The position numbers and the translations under genes are program-made. A stretch of DNA of 64,000 bases from Mycobacterium sp. JS623 (GTDB lineage: Bacteria > Actinomycetota > Actinomycetes > Mycobacteriales > Mycobacteriaceae): assembly GCF_000328565.1 (NCBI RefSeq), contig NC_019966.1:5394001-5458000 (forward strand), given 5' to 3'. Positions 30,491-41,695 of the stretch are shown here, one piece after another. The notes beneath the pieces are model-generated. The model had not been told where the DNA came from. It searched no databases and worked only from the letters and a program-made list of their open reading frames with translations. The first letter of the stretch is position 1. Every line of letters starts with the position of its first letter.

Positions 30491-30901
30491 TCAGGCGTCG
30501 AGTTCGCGTGCGACGGCCTTGACGACCTCGGAGACCCGGCGGGCGACCTTGCGGTCGGGGTAGCGACCCTTGCGCAGCTCCGGCTGCACCGTGCCTTCGA
30601 GCAGCGTGATCATGTCTTCGACCATGCCGTGCAACTCATCCGGGGTGTGCTTGTGCTCGGCGGCCGCCGCCTCGCGACGAGTCCGCGTCAGGCTGGGCGG
30701 AGGGTCGATGAGCTTCAGGCTCAACGCCTGCGGGCCCCGCCGGCCGGCGGCCACGCCGAACTCGACGCGCTGACCGGCCTTCAGGCCCTCGACACCAGTG
30801 GGCAGCGCAGAGGACCGGACGTAGACGTCCTCACCGTCTTCTTGCGACAGAAAGCCGAAGCCCTTCTCGGCGTCGTACCACTTAACCCGGCCGGTCGGCA
30901 C
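30491..30901 (-). CDS. cspB: Cold-shock-domain protein CspB-type with C-terminal extension
   Basis: 136-residue protein. Residues 1-66 form a cold-shock domain with RNP1-like KGFGFLSQ and RNP2-like DVYVRSSAL, an RNA/ssDNA-binding beta barrel. A helical C-terminal extension ([25 protein letters not shown] ... [18 protein letters not shown]) is characteristic of the mycobacterial CspB (Rv0871-type). The GTG at 30899-30901 ([17 protein letters not shown]) is chosen because the fold starts there and GGGTGAG precedes it. Longer upstream extensions run into the divergent region. Confidence 0.93.
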   Translation of the reverse strand: MPTGRVKWYDAEKGFGFLSQEDGEDVYVRSSALPTGVEGLKAGQRVEFGVAAGRRGPQALSLKLIDPPPSLTRTRREAAAAEHKHTPDELHGMVEDMITLLEGTVQPELRKGRYPDRKVARRVSEVVKAVARELDA

Positions 30902-31057
30902 TGGTCTCACCCGCTTGTCTCTAACGAAAACGACTACATAGGAGTACATACGAAAGCGCCCCGCCTGCGCCGGGACGCGTTTAGGTGATCCTACTCGGAC
31001 GCCGCAGAACCGAGCACCCCCTTTACTCGGTAGTCTGAAACCACTGCTGGAGGAAAG

Positions 31058-31462
31058 ATGCGGCTGATCCTGAACATTATTTGGTTGGTCTTCGGCGGCC
31101 TCTGGCTGGCGTTGGGCTACCTGGTTGCCGCGCTGATCTGCTTCGTCTTGATCATCACGATCCCGTTCGGGTTCGCCGCGCTGCGCATCGCGCTCTATGC
31201 GCTGTGGCCGTTCGGCAACACCATCGTCGACAAGCCAGGCCCGCGACCCGGCGCGCTGATCGGCAACGTCATCTGGGTCATCCTGTTCGGCATCTGGCTG
31301 GCCATCGGCCACGTGATCACCGCAGTGGCGATGGCGATCACGATCATCGGCATTCCACTGGCGCTGGCCAACCTGAAGCTGGTCCCGGTGTCGCTGTTCC
31401 CGCTCGGCAAGGAGATCGTGCCGGTCGATTCCCTCCACACCCCGATGCGAGCGGCCGCATGA
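31058..31462 (+). CDS. YccF-domain membrane protein (Rv0870c-type)
   Basis: 134-residue membrane protein with two copies of the YccF motif. Copy one is [41 protein letters not shown]; copy two is [43 protein letters not shown]. That makes about four helices. YccF proteins have no firmly assigned function. The stop overlaps the moaA ATG (ATGA), so the gene is the first in a coupled operon with molybdenum cofactor genes, although no functional link is known. Confidence 0.9.
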   Translation: MRLILNIIWLVFGGLWLALGYLVAALICFVLIITIPFGFAALRIALYALWPFGNTIVDKPGPRPGALIGNVIWVILFGIWLAIGHVITAVAMAITIIGIPLALANLKLVPVSLFPLGKEIVPVDSLHTPMRAAA

Positions 31463-32520
31463 CCATCACCGAGCTCGGCGTGCCGTCGGTGCAGCGTCCC
31501 GTGCGGGGGATGCCGATCGACGGACCGATGGTCGACACCTTCGGCCGCGTCGCGACGGATCTGCGCGTTTCGCTGACCGACCGCTGCAATCTGCGCTGCA
31601 CCTACTGCATGCCGGCCGAGGGCCTGGACTGGCTGCCGGGCGAGCAGCTCTTGCGCACCGACGAGCTGGCCCGGCTGTTGCGCATCGCAGTCACCAGGCT
31701 CGGCATCACCAGCGTTCGGTTCACCGGCGGTGAGCCTTTGGTGGCCAAGCACCTCGAGGACGTCGTCGCCGCCACCGCCGCGCTTCGGCCGCGGCCCGAG
31801 ATCACGTTGACCACCAACGGCATTGGGCTCGACAAGCGGGCCGCCAAGCTCAAGGCGGCCGGCCTGGACCGGATCAACGTCTCCCTCGATACCGTCGACG
31901 CCGCACGCTTCGCCCACATCACCCGCCGCGACCGCCTGCCCGACGTAATAAAAGGACTCGCGGCCGCAAAGGCAGCCGGGCTGAGCCCGGTGAAGGTCAA
32001 CGCCGTGCTGGATCCGGTCACCGGCCTCGACGACGCCGTCGCGCTGCTTGCGTTCTGCATCGACAACGGCTACCAGCTGCGCATCATCGAGCAGATGCCA
32101 CTTGACGCAGGCCACGAATGGAAGCGCGGCCGGGCGATCGCCGCCGACGACGTGCTGGCCGCCCTGCGCCGACGTTTCGACCTGCGACCCGATCAGGCGC
32201 CGCGCGGATCGGCGCCCGCAGAGCTGTGGGAGGTCGTTGACGGCCACGCCGTCGTGGGCAAGGTCGGCATCATCGCCTCGGTCTCGCATGCGTTCTGCGC
32301 GGCCTGCGACCGCACGCGGTTGACCGCCGACGGTCAGGTCCGCAACTGCCTGTTTGCCCAGCACGAGACCGACCTGCGGCGCCTGTTGCGTTCCGGCGCC
32401 GACGATGACGCACTGGCGGTGGCCTGGCGGGCCACCATGTGGGTCAAAGCGGCGGGCCACGGCATCAACGACCCGGACTTCGTGCAGCCGGACCGCCCGA
32501 TGAGCGCGATCGGCGGCTGA
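31459..32520 (+). CDS. moaA: GTP 3',8-cyclase MoaA
   Basis: Radical-SAM enzyme making the first intermediate of molybdenum cofactor synthesis from GTP, together with MoaC. 353 residues. The SAM cluster CNLRCTYC is near residue 40. The C-terminal cluster is [22 protein letters not shown] (three Cys), and the C-terminal GG (SAIGG) is present. Other motifs: [13 protein letters not shown] and [12 protein letters not shown]. It overlaps the YccF gene by 4 bp, and moaD starts 1 bp after the stop. The mycobacterial name moaA2 fits the locus. Confidence 0.96.
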   Translation: MTITELGVPSVQRPVRGMPIDGPMVDTFGRVATDLRVSLTDRCNLRCTYCMPAEGLDWLPGEQLLRTDELARLLRIAVTRLGITSVRFTGGEPLVAKHLEDVVAATAALRPRPEITLTTNGIGLDKRAAKLKAAGLDRINVSLDTVDAARFAHITRRDRLPDVIKGLAAAKAAGLSPVKVNAVLDPVTGLDDAVALLAFCIDNGYQLRIIEQMPLDAGHEWKRGRAIAADDVLAALRRRFDLRPDQAPRGSAPAELWEVVDGHAVVGKVGIIASVSHAFCAACDRTRLTADGQVRNCLFAQHETDLRRLLRSGADDDALAVAWRATMWVKAAGHGINDPDFVQPDRPMSAIGG

Positions 32521-32521
32521 G

Positions 32522-32776
32522 ATGGCGGCGAAGGTGACCGTCCGCTACTTCGCGGCCGCGCGTGCCGCTGCTGGCTTCGACGACGAAATCATCGGCGTCG
32601 CGCCGGGCACTACCGTCGGCGCGCTGGTGCAAAATCTCGGCGAACGCAGTGCCGAGCTCGCGAACGTGCTGAGCCGATGCTCGTATCTTTGCGACGGAAT
32701 TGCGGTGCGGGACTTGGGATTGACGTTGAGCGACGCTCAAACCGTCGATGTTCTTCCCCCATTCGCCGGCGGATAA
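32522..32776 (+). CDS. moaD: Molybdopterin synthase small subunit MoaD
   Basis: 84-residue ubiquitin-like sulfur carrier. The end VDVLPPFAGG supplies the C-terminal Gly-Gly that is adenylated and thiocarboxylated before sulfur transfer to cPMP. The N-terminal VTVRYFAAARAAAGFDDEI is the family beta-grasp strand. It lies 1 bp downstream of moaA in the same operon. Its partner MoaE is encoded on the other strand at 34441, beyond rpfA. The CRP-like site at 32778 begins right after the stop codon. Confidence 0.95.
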   Translation: MAAKVTVRYFAAARAAAGFDDEIIGVAPGTTVGALVQNLGERSAELANVLSRCSYLCDGIAVRDLGLTLSDAQTVDVLPPFAGG

Positions 32777-32777
32777 G

Positions 32778-32793
32778 AGTGATTTGCATCACA
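32778..32793 (+). promoter_or_regulatory. CRP (cAMP receptor protein) binding site upstream of rpfA
   Basis: AGTGATTTGCATCACA is a 5+6+5 arrangement: AGTGA, six bases, TCACA. It matches the CRP consensus TGTGA-N6-TCACA in nine of ten arm positions. It lies just after the moaD stop and 417 bp before the rpfA start codon. Direct control of rpfA by CRP (Rv3676) is known in M. tuberculosis. Distance to the exact promoter is not settled. Confidence 0.75.
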
Positions 32794-32884
32794 TAACGGA
32801 ATGGTCACAAGATGACCACGGACCGTTACCTGTGAAAGCGCACCTGCGGAAATGCGTTGGCGTCCTGGGGATTTAGAGCCTTTT

Positions 32885-32923
32885 TAGAATTAGCTTGACG
32901 CCGAATCGCCGAGCCCGTTAAAA
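32885..32923 (+). promoter_or_regulatory. Candidate -10/-35 elements for rpfA
   Basis: TAGAAT (32885-32890) fits a mycobacterial -10 (TANNNT). Alternatively TTGACG (32895-32900) and TTAAAA (32918-32923) are 17 bp apart as -35/-10. Both would place transcription start before the riboswitch at 33001. The nearby palindrome GGTCA-CAAGA-TGACC (32808-32822) may be another operator. Confidence 0.35.
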
Positions 32924-32978
32924 GGTGACGTCGTCAACGCGACCCGTTAGCGTTCAGTCCCAAGCCATCGACCCGTAA

Positions 32979-34436
<1,458 letters not shown>

Positions 34437-34440
34437 GCGA

Positions 34441-34869
34441 TCACGCCGAGTTCACCCACTCGTCGGAGCCGTCGGCGAAGAATTGGTGCTTCCACACCGG
34501 TAGCCGCGCCTTGACCGTGTCGACCAGTCGCGCGCACGTCTCGAATGCGGCTGCCCGATGGTCGGCAGCGACGGCAGCCACCAGGGCCGCGTCGCCGATC
34601 TGCAGCGTGCCGATGCGGTGACTGACCGCGATGGCGCGCACACCGTGACAGTCGGCCGCGATCTCGGCGGCCACGTCGGCCAGAGTCTGCTGCGCCGAGG
34701 GGTGCGCGGAATACTCCAGCCGGGTCACGGTGCGGCCGCCGTCATGATCGCGGACCACACCCGCGAATCCGACTACGGCTCCGGCAGATTCGTGTGACAC
34801 CAGCGCCTCGTAGTCCGACAGCTCGATCGGCTGCTCGGTCAGATCGACGCGTAAGACGACGGCGGTCAT
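34441..34869 (-). CDS. moaE: Molybdopterin synthase large subunit MoaE
   Basis: 142-residue catalytic subunit of molybdopterin synthase, which transfers sulfur from MoaD thiocarboxylate to cPMP. Motifs: [35 protein letters not shown] (residue contacts to substrate), [20 protein letters not shown] and [21 protein letters not shown] with catalytic Lys. Its ATG overlaps the stop of mog (ATGA), so it is the last gene of the leftward moaC-mog-moaE operon. It is 4 bp from the end of rpfA in convergent orientation. Confidence 0.95.
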   Translation of the reverse strand: MTAVVLRVDLTEQPIELSDYEALVSHESAGAVVGFAGVVRDHDGGRTVTRLEYSAHPSAQQTLADVAAEIAADCHGVRAIAVSHRIGTLQIGDAALVAAVAADHRAAAFETCARLVDTVKARLPVWKHQFFADGSDEWVNSA

Positions 34870-35348
34870 CGGGTGTGGTCCTTACCCCTGAGTTGGTCGA
34901 GCGCGTGCTCGAGGACGTCGTCGAGCACCCCGAGGCCGTCCTTGACGCCCCCGGTGGAGCCGGGCAGGTTCACGATCAACGTGCGGCCGCTGACGCCGCA
35001 TATGCCGCGTGAGAGCACCGAGGTCGGCACGTGCGGCAGGCCTGAGCGCCGGATCGCATCGGCAAGGCCGGGGATCTGATAGTCGACGATGTCGGCGGTG
35101 GCTTCCGGTGTGGAGTCCGTCGGCGAAATGCCGGTGCCGCCGGAAGTGATTACTACATCGACGTTTTCACCGATCGCGGCGGACAGCGCGCGGCTCACGT
35201 CGGCACCGTCGGGGACTACGACGGGTGCCGGCGTCGTGATGCCCTGCCCGTTGAGCCAGTCGACGATGATCGGTCCGGTGCGGTCCTCGTATACGCCGGC
35301 CGCGGCGCGCGTGGACGCGATCACCACCCGGCCCGTCCGCGTCGTCAT
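34866..35348 (-). CDS. mog: Molybdenum cofactor biosynthesis protein Mog (MogA/MoaB family)
   Basis: 160-residue molybdopterin adenylyltransferase-type protein. The conserved [25 protein letters not shown] (MPT-binding GGTG) and [26 protein letters not shown] patterns are clear. The ATG at 35346-35348 (MTTRTGRVV) matches the usual mycobacterial start; a TTG six codons upstream is less likely. It lies between moaC (25-bp gap) and moaE (4-bp overlap), one operon. Confidence 0.93.
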   Translation of the reverse strand: MTTRTGRVVIASTRAAAGVYEDRTGPIIVDWLNGQGITTPAPVVVPDGADVSRALSAAIGENVDVVITSGGTGISPTDSTPEATADIVDYQIPGLADAIRRSGLPHVPTSVLSRGICGVSGRTLIVNLPGSTGGVKDGLGVLDDVLEHALDQLRGKDHTR

Positions 35349-35373
35349 CGTCGGTTCTTCGCGCAAGCGCTCA

Positions 35374-35853
35374 TCACCTCGTCCACGACCCCGTCTTGCC
35401 GCCCTCTTTGCGCAGCACCCGGATGTCGCCGATGCGGGCTGCGGGATCGACGGCTTTGATCATGTCGAAGAGCGTGAGCGCGGCGACGCTGACGGCGGTC
35501 AGCGCTTCCATCTCGACGCCGGTGCGGTCGGTGGTGCGCACGGTCGCGGTGATACCGATGCGGTCGTCGCCGATCTCGAAGTCGACGTCGACACCCGTGA
35601 GCGCCAGCGGGTGGCAAAGCGGGATGAGGTCGCTGGTGCGCTTGGCGGCCATGATGCCGGCGATGCGGGCGGTGGCCACGGCGTCGCCCTTGGGCAGCCC
35701 GCCCGATGCGATCAGCGCGACCACCTCAGCGGTCGTATGAAAGGTTCCTGCGGCGACGGCGGTGCGCTTGGTGGCGTCCTTACCCGTGACGTCGACCATG
35801 TGCGCCGCGCCTGACTCGTCGAGGTGCGATAAGCGACGCGCGGAGTCGGTCAC
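35374..35853 (-). CDS. moaC: Cyclic pyranopterin monophosphate synthase MoaC
   Basis: 159-residue enzyme that with MoaA converts GTP-derived intermediate to cPMP. Motifs: [15 protein letters not shown] at the start, the substrate-binding [20 protein letters not shown] with KRTSDx[31 protein letters not shown] with the catalytic Lys. It starts 2 bp after the short upstream gene, so the four genes form one operon. Confidence 0.96.
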   Translation of the reverse strand: MTDSARRLSHLDESGAAHMVDVTGKDATKRTAVAAGTFHTTAEVVALIASGGLPKGDAVATARIAGIMAAKRTSDLIPLCHPLALTGVDVDFEIGDDRIGITATVRTTDRTGVEMEALTAVSVAALTLFDMIKAVDPAARIGDIRVLRKEGGKTGSWTR

Positions 35854-35855
35854 CG

Positions 35856-36047
35856 CTACTTGTTGACCACCGTGACTGGATGTACGTACGGAAGCTCGTC
35901 GGCAGGCTGCGGAAACACCAGCTCACCGAATGGCGACAGCGCGCCGGTGCGGTCCGTGGCCAGCTCGCTGACCGCGTGATCGTCATCGCCGTTGACCGCG
36001 GGCCAGCCCGGGTCGACGTACTGTTTCTTGCCCTTGTTGTCAGCCAC
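35856..36047 (-). CDS. Short conserved protein upstream of moaC (Rv0863-type)
   Basis: 63-residue soluble protein starting at a GTG (36045-36047): [20 protein letters not shown]. It continues with [42 protein letters not shown]. Open frame continues upstream to 36359, but that part is Arg/Pro-rich and antisense to the Rv0862c-type gene. No domain is recognised. It lies 2 bp before moaC in the same operon and is divergent from the helicase-associated gene. No ribosome site stands out, so the start is uncertain. Confidence 0.68.
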   Translation of the reverse strand: MADNKGKKQYVDPGWPAVNGDDDHAVSELATDRTGALSPFGELVFPQPADELPYVHPVTVVNK

Positions 36048-36112
36048 GTGGACATTGTGGCAGGCGCCGCGACCAGTGGCGACACCGGCAGGGTCCTTTA
36101 CGCTGGTCAGCA

Positions 36113-38368
36113 ATGACCGAAACTTCTCCGGGCGTCCCGCTGGGCGCCTGGTTGGCCGAGCTCGACGACGAGCGGCTGATCCGGCTGCTGGAGCTGCGGC
36201 CCGACCTGACCCAGCCACCGCCGGGCACCATCGCGGCGCTGGCGGCGCGCGCCCAGGCCCGGCAGTCGGTAAAGGCCGCCACCGACGGGTTGGATTTCCT
36301 GCGGCTCGCGGTGCTCGACGGGTTACTCGTCCTGCATGCGGACACCGCGGCGGTCCCACTGTCCAAGCTGCTAGCCCTGATCGGGGACCGCGCGAGCCAG
36401 GACACCGTTACCGCGGCCGTCGACGACCTTCGCGCGCGCGCTCTGGTGTGGGGCGGCGACACCGTACGCGTGGCAGCCGAGGCGTCCGCGGGCCTGCCGT
36501 GGTATCCCGGGCAGGCCGTTTTGGAGGACGGGGACGAGCAGACGGATATCGCCGCCCGGATCGAGGCGCTCGACGGCCCGCAGCGCGAGTTGTTGCAGCG
36601 GCTGCTGGAGGGTTCGCCGATGGGCCGCACCCGCGACGCCGCGCCGGGCACTCCGCCGGACCGGCCCGTGCAGCGGCTGCTGGCCGCCGGGCTGCTGCGT
36701 CAGGTCGACGACGAAACCGTGATCCTGCCGCGGCTGGTCGGTCAGGTGATGCGCGGCGAGCAGCCGGGGCCGACGCATCTGACGCCACCCGATCCGACGG
36801 CGTCGACCACCTCCGCCGCCGACGTCGACGCGGTGGCCGCCGGCGCGGCCATCGATCTGCTGCGCGAGGTCGAGCTGGTGCTCGAAACCCTCGGCGCCAC
36901 ACCGGTTCCCGAGCTTCGCAGTGGTGGGTTGGGCGTGCGCGACGTCAAACGAATGACCAAGGTGACCGGCATCGACGAAACCCGACTCGGGCTGATCCTC
37001 GAGGTGTCGGCGGCCGCGGGACTTATCGCCGCAGGGATGCCAGAACCCGATCCGCACGACGGCGCCGTCGGCCCGTATTGGGCCCCGACGGTGGCCGCCG
37101 ACAGGTTCATCGAATCGCCGACAGCCTCTAAATGGCACCTGCTGGCGTCGACGTGGCTGGACCTGCCGGGCAGGCCGAGCCTGGTCGGTGGCCGTGGCCC
37201 CGACGGCAAACCCTATGCGGCGCTGTCGGATTCGCTGTTCTCAACGGCTGCCCCGCTCGACCGGCGGCTGCTGCTCGACGTGCTGACCGACCTACCCGCG
37301 GGATCCGGCGTCGACGCCACCTCGGCGTCCCGCGCGATGACGTGGCGGCGTCCCCGCTGGGCCGCGCGGCTGCAACCCGGCCCCGTCGGCGACCTGCTGA
37401 CCGAGGCGCATGCCTTGGGTGTGGTCGGCCGCGGTGCGATCGCGTCGCCTGCGCGCAAGCTGCTGGCCGAACAGTCGGCCGACGATGTCATCGCCACGAT
37501 GGACGAGGTGCTGCCCGCACCCATCGACCACTTCCTGCTGCAGGCCGACCTGACGGTCATCGTGCCGGGACCACTCGAACGCGATCTGGCCGAACAACTG
37601 GCTGCGGTGGCGACGGTGGAATCGGCAGGCGCGGCGATGGTGTACCGGGTGACAGAGGCGTCGATCCGGCGTGCTCTCGACACCGGCCGGACCGCAAGCG
37701 AGTTACACGCATTGTTTAGCAAGCACTCGAAAACACCTGTGCCGCAAGGCTTGACGTATCTGATCGATGACGTTGCGCGCAGGCACGGACAACTGCGGGT
37801 CGGCATGGCGCAGTCGTTTGTGCGATGTGAGGACCCGGCCCTGCTCGCACAGGCCGTTGCGACGCCCGCGGCCGACCAGTTGGAGATGCGGCTGCTCGCG
37901 CCGACCGTGGCGGTGTCTCAGGCGCCGATCTCCGAGGTGCTCGCCACGCTACGCGGTTCCAATTTCGCCCCCGCCGCTGAGGACTCGACCGGCACGATCG
38001 TCGACCTCCGCGCACGCGGCGCCCGCGTGCCCGCACCGCCGGGACGGCGCCGCGCGCATCGCCCGCCGACGCCAACCAGCCAGACCCTTGGCGCCATCGT
38101 CGCGGTGCTGCGAAAGGTCGCATCGGCGCCGTTCGGGAACATGCGCCTCGACCCCGCCGTCGCCATCACGCAGTTGCAGGAGGCCGCGCACCACCAGTCC
38201 TCGGTGGTGATCGGCTACGTGGACCCGGCAGGAGTGGCGACGCAGCGGGTGGTGGCACCGATCAACGTCCGTGGCGGCCAGCTGACGGCGTACGACCCAG
38301 CATCGGGCCGGGTTCGCGAATTCGCGATCCACCGCGTCACTTCGGTGGTGGCCGCAGACGCCGGATAG
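36113..38368 (+). CDS. Helicase-associated protein (Helicase_C_3 type, Rv0862c-type)
   Basis: 751-residue cytoplasmic protein of the XPB/Ssl2-associated domain family. There is no P-loop or DEAD-type motif, so it is not itself a helicase. Recognisable parts are [23 protein letters not shown] at the N-terminus, and a conserved block [29 protein letters not shown] near residue 480 and [21 protein letters not shown]. The C-terminal part has [35 protein letters not shown], a WYL-like fold. Its neighbour two genes on is XPB, as in M. tuberculosis, suggesting a joint role in DNA repair or transcription-coupled processes. Confidence 0.85.
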   Translation: MTETSPGVPLGAWLAELDDERLIRLLELRPDLTQPPPGTIAALAARAQARQSVKAATDGLDFLRLAVLDGLLVLHADTAAVPLSKLLALIGDRASQDTVTAAVDDLRARALVWGGDTVRVAAEASAGLPWYPGQAVLEDGDEQTDIAARIEALDGPQRELLQRLLEGSPMGRTRDAAPGTPPDRPVQRLLAAGLLRQVDDETVILPRLVGQVMRGEQPGPTHLTPPDPTASTTSAADVDAVAAGAAIDLLREVELVLETLGATPVPELRSGGLGVRDVKRMTKVTGIDETRLGLILEVSAAAGLIAAGMPEPDPHDGAVGPYWAPTVAADRFIESPTASKWHLLASTWLDLPGRPSLVGGRGPDGKPYAALSDSLFSTAAPLDRRLLLDVLTDLPAGSGVDATSASRAMTWRRPRWAARLQPGPVGDLLTEAHALGVVGRGAIASPARKLLAEQSADDVIATMDEVLPAPIDHFLLQADLTVIVPGPLERDLAEQLAAVATVESAGAAMVYRVTEASIRRALDTGRTASELHALFSKHSKTPVPQGLTYLIDDVARRHGQLRVGMAQSFVRCEDPALLAQAVATPAADQLEMRLLAPTVAVSQAPISEVLATLRGSNFAPAAEDSTGTIVDLRARGARVPAPPGRRRAHRPPTPTSQTLGAIVAVLRKVASAPFGNMRLDPAVAITQLQEAAHHQSSVVIGYVDPAGVATQRVVAPINVRGGQLTAYDPASGRVREFAIHRVTSVVAADAG

Positions 38369-38416
38369 CTAGCTACGACACAGCTGGTTCACAGGACCGT
38401 TGGTGAATATGTCTGT

Positions 38417-39862
38417 GTGACAACGCTGTTAACCGAGGCACCAGCGGCACCGGCCGGCTATCGGCACGGCCTGTCCTTGTTGCACGGGTGGCTGCCGCCG
38501 ACTGTGTGGGCGGTGGCCGCTGTGGTGCTGGTGCTGGCGATCGGTTGGCGGTCGCGGAAGTGGCGCATGGTGTGGCTGCCGGTGGCGATCGCCGTCGGCC
38601 TGATCGCGGCGGCGTGGACACATTGGTACATCGACTCGCAGGGCATGGCGGGCGATCCGGCGCCGTCGTCGCTGTGGATCTGGGTCGGCCTGACCGGCCT
38701 TGCGGTGGCCGTCGCGGTACTCGGTTGGCGCAGCAGCCGGTGGCGGCGCCGGACCGTGTCGCTGCTGGCCATTCCGCTGTGTCTGCTCAGCGCGGGGGTT
38801 GCGGTGAACCTGTGGGTCGGCTACTTCCCGACGGTTCAGGCTGCCTGGAACGAGTTGACCGCGGGGCCGCTGCCCGACGAAACCGATCTGACTACCGTGA
38901 TGGCAATGCGCGGCAAGGGCGCTCCGCCGCACGGCGCGCTGGTGCCGGTGACGATTCCCGCCGACGCGTCAGGATTCAAACACCGCACCGAACTCGTATA
39001 CCTGCCGCCGGCGTGGTTCGCCGCGAATGCGCCCAAGCTGCCGGTGGTGATGATGATCGCCGGTGAGTTCAACACCCCGTCGGACTGGCCGCGCACCGGT
39101 AACGCGATCGCCCCGATCGACCGCTTCGCCGCCGAGCATGGCGGTAATGCGCCAGTGTTCGTTTTCGTCGACGTCGGCGGGTCATTCAACAACGACACCG
39201 AATGCGTCAACGGGCCGCGCGGCAATGTCGCCGACCATCTGACCAAGGACGTACCGCCATACGTGTCAACCACTTTCGGCGTCCAGGGCAGCCACTGGGG
39301 CGTTGTCGGCTGGTCGATGGGCGGCACCTGCGCTGTGGATCTGACCGTGATGCACCCGGGGTTGTTCAGCACGTTCGTCGACGTCGCCGGCGACATGGGA
39401 CCCAACGCCGGAACCAAGGAGCAGACCATCGCCCGCATCTACGGCGGCGACGCCGCCAAGTGGGCGGTCTACGACCCCACCACGGTGATCGACAAGCACG
39501 GCCCTTACCAGGGCGTGGCGGGCTGGTTCGCGATCTCGTCGGACGCCCCGACGCCGCGCAAAGGCGGGTATGGCAATCCGAATGCGGTCGGCCTCGGCGG
39601 TCAGGACGCCGCGGGCAATCCCGGTGATCAGACCGACGCCGCCAACTCCCTGTGCAAGGTGGGCAAGGCCAACGGCATCGCATGCGCGGTCGTCGCGTCG
39701 CCGGGTAAACACGACTGGCCGTTCGCAATGGACGTGTTCAAGGACTCGCTGCCGTGGCTGGCCGGCCAGGTCGGCACGCCCGGTGTGCCCCAGATTGCGC
39801 TGCCCGGAGGGGGCGGCGCGGCCGCGCCGGCGGGCGCGCCGGCCCAGGCAGCGACCCACTGA
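38417..39862 (+). CDS. Membrane-anchored alpha/beta-hydrolase (esterase, antigen-85/MPT51-like fold)
   Basis: 481 residues. The N-terminal third has four membrane helices (PTVWAVAAVVLVLAIGW, MVWLPVAIAVGLIAAAW, LWIWVGLTGLAVAVAVLGW, VSLLAIPLCLLSAGVAVNLW). An extracellular alpha/beta-hydrolase follows: VVMMIAGEFNTPSDW, nucleophile elbow VVGWSMGGTCAV (Ser near residue 300), SPGKHDWPFA with the catalytic His. The C-terminus is Gly/Ala/Pro-rich. The architecture fits mycobacterial envelope-facing esterases. The GTG start at 38417 reads MTTLLTEAPAAPAG. It separates the Rv0862c-type gene from XPB, which are adjacent in M. tuberculosis. Substrate unknown. Confidence 0.85.
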   Translation: MTTLLTEAPAAPAGYRHGLSLLHGWLPPTVWAVAAVVLVLAIGWRSRKWRMVWLPVAIAVGLIAAAWTHWYIDSQGMAGDPAPSSLWIWVGLTGLAVAVAVLGWRSSRWRRRTVSLLAIPLCLLSAGVAVNLWVGYFPTVQAAWNELTAGPLPDETDLTTVMAMRGKGAPPHGALVPVTIPADASGFKHRTELVYLPPAWFAANAPKLPVVMMIAGEFNTPSDWPRTGNAIAPIDRFAAEHGGNAPVFVFVDVGGSFNNDTECVNGPRGNVADHLTKDVPPYVSTTFGVQGSHWGVVGWSMGGTCAVDLTVMHPGLFSTFVDVAGDMGPNAGTKEQTIARIYGGDAAKWAVYDPTTVIDKHGPYQGVAGWFAISSDAPTPRKGGYGNPNAVGLGGQDAAGNPGDQTDAANSLCKVGKANGIACAVVASPGKHDWPFAMDVFKDSLPWLAGQVGTPGVPQIALPGGGGAAAPAGAPAQAATH

Positions 39863-39899
39863 ACGGCGGCACGTCGGCGTCATCCGGATAATGGACAAA

Positions 39900-41549
39900 A
39901 TGACCGACGGCCCCCTGATCGTGCAGTCCGACAAGACGGTGCTGCTCGAAGTCGACCATGAGCAGGCCGGCGCGGCGCGCGCCGCGATCGCTCCGTTCGC
40001 CGAGCTGGAGCGCGCGCCCGAGCACGTTCACACCTACCGGATCACTCCGCTGGCGCTGTGGAACGCACGCGCGGCGGGCCACGACGCCGAGCAGGTGGTC
40101 GACGCGCTGGTGAGCTTCTCCCGCTACGCGGTGCCGCAGCCGCTGCTGGTCGACATCGTCGACGTGATGGCCCGCTACGGGCGCCTGCAGCTGGTGAAGC
40201 ACCCGGCGCACGGCCTGACGTTGGTCAGCTTCGATCGCGCGGTGCTCGAAGAGGTGCTCCGCAACAAGAAGATCGCGCCGATGCTGGGTGCGCGCATCGA
40301 CGACGACACCGTCATCGTGCACAACAGCGAGCGCGGCCGCGTCAAGCAGATGCTGCTCAAAATCGGTTGGCCCGCAGAAGATTTGGCTGGGTACGTTGAC
40401 GGTGAAAAGCACCCGATCTCCCTTGATCAGGAGAACTGGCACCTGCGCGACTACCAGGAGATGGCCGCGGACTCGTTCTGGGAGGGCGGCTCTGGCGTGG
40501 TGGTGTTGCCGTGCGGTGCGGGCAAGACGCTCGTCGGCGCGGCAGCGATGGCCAAGGCCGGCGCGACCACGCTGATCCTGGTGACCAACACCGTCGCCGG
40601 CAGGCAGTGGAAGCGCGAGCTGATCAACCGGACGTCGCTGACCGAGGAGGAGATCGGCGAGTACTCGGGGGAGAAGAAGGAGATCCGGCCCGTCACGATT
40701 GCGACGTACCAGGTGATCACCCGCCGCACCAAGGGCGAGTACCGCCACCTCGAGCTGTTCGACAGCCGCGACTGGGGCCTGATCATCTACGACGAGGTGC
40801 ACCTGCTGCCCGCACCGGTGTTCCGGATGACAGCGGACCTGCAGTCGCGCCGGCGTCTCGGGTTGACCGCCACGCTGATCCGCGAGGACGGCCGCGAGGG
40901 CGACGTGTTCTCGCTCATTGGCCCCAAGCGCTATGACGCGCCCTGGAAAGACATCGAGGCCCAGGGCTGGATCGCGCCCGCCGAATGCATCGAAGTCCGC
41001 GTGACGATGACCGACAACGAGCGCATGCTCTATGCCGTCGCCGAACCCGACGAGCGCTACAAGCTGTGCTCCACGGTGCACACCAAGATCGCGGTGGTGA
41101 AGTCGATCCTGGACAAACACCAAGGCGAACAGACGTTGGTGATCGGCGCGTACCTCGACCAGCTCGACGAGTTGGGCCAGGAACTCAACGCCCCGGTGAT
41201 TCAGGGCTCGACGAAGACCGCCGAACGCGAGGCCTTGTTCGACGCGTTCCGCCGCGGCGAGATCTCCACCCTGGTGGTGTCGAAGGTGGCGAACTTCTCC
41301 ATTGACTTGCCGGAAGCGTCTGTGGCAGTGCAGGTTTCGGGCACCTTCGGGTCCAGGCAGGAGGAGGCGCAGCGGTTGGGACGGCTGCTGCGTCCTAAAC
41401 ACGACGGCGGCGGCGCGATGTTCTATTCAGTGGTGTCGCGCGACAGCCTCGACGCGGAGTATGCCGCGCACCGGCAGCGGTTCCTGGCCGAGCAGGGCTA
41501 CGGCTACGTCATCAAGGACGCCGACGATCTATTGGGTCCGGCGATATGA
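39900..41549 (+). CDS. ercc3: DNA helicase XPB/Ercc3
   Basis: 549-residue superfamily 2 3'-5' helicase, homologue of the eukaryotic TFIIH repair helicase. The damage-recognition-like N-domain is DLAGYVDGEKHPISL and before. Walker A is VLPCGAGKTLVGAA near residue 203, DEVH box IYDEVHLLPAPVF near 299, RED motif LIREDGREGD, and motif VI RQEEAQRLGRLLRPK. It unwinds damaged DNA in nucleotide excision repair. The ATG at 39900 (MTDGPLIVQ) is the conserved mycobacterial start, with an ATG three codons earlier also possible. The stop overlaps the ATG of a truncated VOC gene. Confidence 0.96.
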   Translation: MTDGPLIVQSDKTVLLEVDHEQAGAARAAIAPFAELERAPEHVHTYRITPLALWNARAAGHDAEQVVDALVSFSRYAVPQPLLVDIVDVMARYGRLQLVKHPAHGLTLVSFDRAVLEEVLRNKKIAPMLGARIDDDTVIVHNSERGRVKQMLLKIGWPAEDLAGYVDGEKHPISLDQENWHLRDYQEMAADSFWEGGSGVVVLPCGAGKTLVGAAAMAKAGATTLILVTNTVAGRQWKRELINRTSLTEEEIGEYSGEKKEIRPVTIATYQVITRRTKGEYRHLELFDSRDWGLIIYDEVHLLPAPVFRMTADLQSRRRLGLTATLIREDGREGDVFSLIGPKRYDAPWKDIEAQGWIAPAECIEVRVTMTDNERMLYAVAEPDERYKLCSTVHTKIAVVKSILDKHQGEQTLVIGAYLDQLDELGQELNAPVIQGSTKTAEREALFDAFRRGEISTLVVSKVANFSIDLPEASVAVQVSGTFGSRQEEAQRLGRLLRPKHDGGGAMFYSVVSRDSLDAEYAAHRQRFLAEQGYGYVIKDADDLLGPAI

Positions 41550-41695
41550 CCGTTCGGCGCGTCATGCCGATCCTGACCGTGCCGGATTTGGAGGCGGCCC
41601 GCGACGCGTACGTGCGGGTGCTGGGGCTGCGCGAGGTGATGAACCTCGGCTGGAGAGACTTCATAGCGTACGAAACTGCACACTCGGCAGACTAG
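41546..41695 (+). pseudogene. Truncated VOC (glyoxalase-like) gene fragment
   Basis: 49-codon frame starting at an ATG that overlaps the XPB stop (ATGA). MPILTVPDLEAARDAYVRVLGLREVMN is the exact first module of a VOC-family protein (normally about 115-125 residues), but after GWRDF the sequence becomes IAYETAHSAD and stops. The second half and metal-site residues are missing. The junction, about 41655-41670, coincides with the start of a block not found between ercc3 and fadB in M. tuberculosis. The 3' end overlaps the opposing cupin gene by 4 bp. Confidence 0.75.

Noticed and set aside
39738..41402. 554-codon open frame on the minus strand
   Set aside because: Antisense to XPB; the plus-strand protein has all helicase motifs.
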